A DNA stretch of 64,000 nucleotides from Doris montereyensis (Eukaryota; Mollusca; Gastropoda; Nudibranchia; Dorididae). The notes under the pieces were generated by a model that had not been told where the DNA came from, did not search any database, and was given only the letters and a program-made list of their open reading frames with translations. The position numbers were made by a program, and so were the translations under genes. The DNA is taken from the NCBI GenBank assembly GCA_037039925.1, contig JAXRKP010000216.1:343501-407500 (forward strand), read 5' to 3'. Numbering within the stretch: position 1 is the first letter of the stretch; each line of letters starts with the position of its first letter. Positions 63,765 through 64,000 of the stretch are shown piece by piece.

Positions 63765-64000
63765 TACTCGGTAGTTCAGAGGCAAGGTGTTGGCATCTCA
63801 ACCAAAAGGTAGTGGGTTCGAGCCCTGCCTACGGTTGACAAATGTTTTCAATTTTTTTCGAGCAAAAAGTTACCGCCACCCCCTGGTCCAGGTAGGTGAA
63901 TCGACAGCTAGTCCCATCGGAGACGGACGATAAAATGGAGGTCCCGTGTGCAGATCACAACACTCTGTGCACGTCAAAGATCTCTTGGCTGTTTAAAGGG
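63765..64000 (+). repeat. SINE family B, copy 6 (cut by window end)
   Basis: CGGTAGTTCAGAGGCAAGG (A box), GTGGGTTCGAGCCCTGCC (B box, the best match to consensus), GGTCCAGGTAGGTGAATCG and GTGTGCAGATCACAACACTC. Confidence 0.8.

Overview
This is animal nuclear DNA: AT-rich, with many introns bounded by GT and AG, and crowded with microsatellites, tRNA-derived SINEs and decayed non-LTR retrotransposons. The gene content, SINE types and the frequent palindrome TCTAGATCTAGA suggest a mollusc, perhaps a gastropod. That placement is an inference and cannot be proven from the window.

Layout. (1) About 0.4-10.7 kb, + strand: the 3' end of a large gene. Ten exons encode a long helical protein with a Lys/Arg/Glu-rich and then Ser-rich tail. 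A giant USP34-type deubiquitinase is a tentative guess only. (2) 13.35-25.38 kb, - strand: a complete AHSA1 (AHA1, Hsp90 ATPase activator) gene of ten exons, convergent with gene 1. (3) 26.41-42.61 kb, + strand: a complete ABCC10 (MRP7) ABC transporter of 18 exons, head-to-head with AHSA1. The two start codons are about 1 kb apart, and a perfect heat-shock-element core lies about 150 bp upstream of the AHSA1 start codon. (4) 42.6-64 kb: gene-poor. It holds ABCC10 3' flank, LINE fragments, SINEs, very long (TC)n, (TA)n, (GATA)n and (GAA)n arrays, and two weak candidate 5' exons.

The most consistent anomaly is that all three genes have intact splice sites and recognisable protein sequence but carry many 1-2 base frame breaks, several in homopolymers. 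I count about 15 breaks in gene 1, AHSA1 and the first eight ABCC10 exons, and none in ABCC10 exons 9-18. Uncorrected sequencing or assembly indels left of about 34 kb explain this better than three neighbouring pseudogenes.

Other notable items: an AHSA1 exon that has absorbed a duplicated copy of its own 3' splice site; a recurrent ~110-bp element (seven copies, all + strand) whose pyrimidine core expands into microsatellites; a LINE with ~66-bp tandem monomers in front of its endonuclease; a ~300-bp MITE-like inverted-repeat element; and a hAT-like zinc-finger remnant lying between two pieces of a LINE. I found no wholly new multi-gene system.
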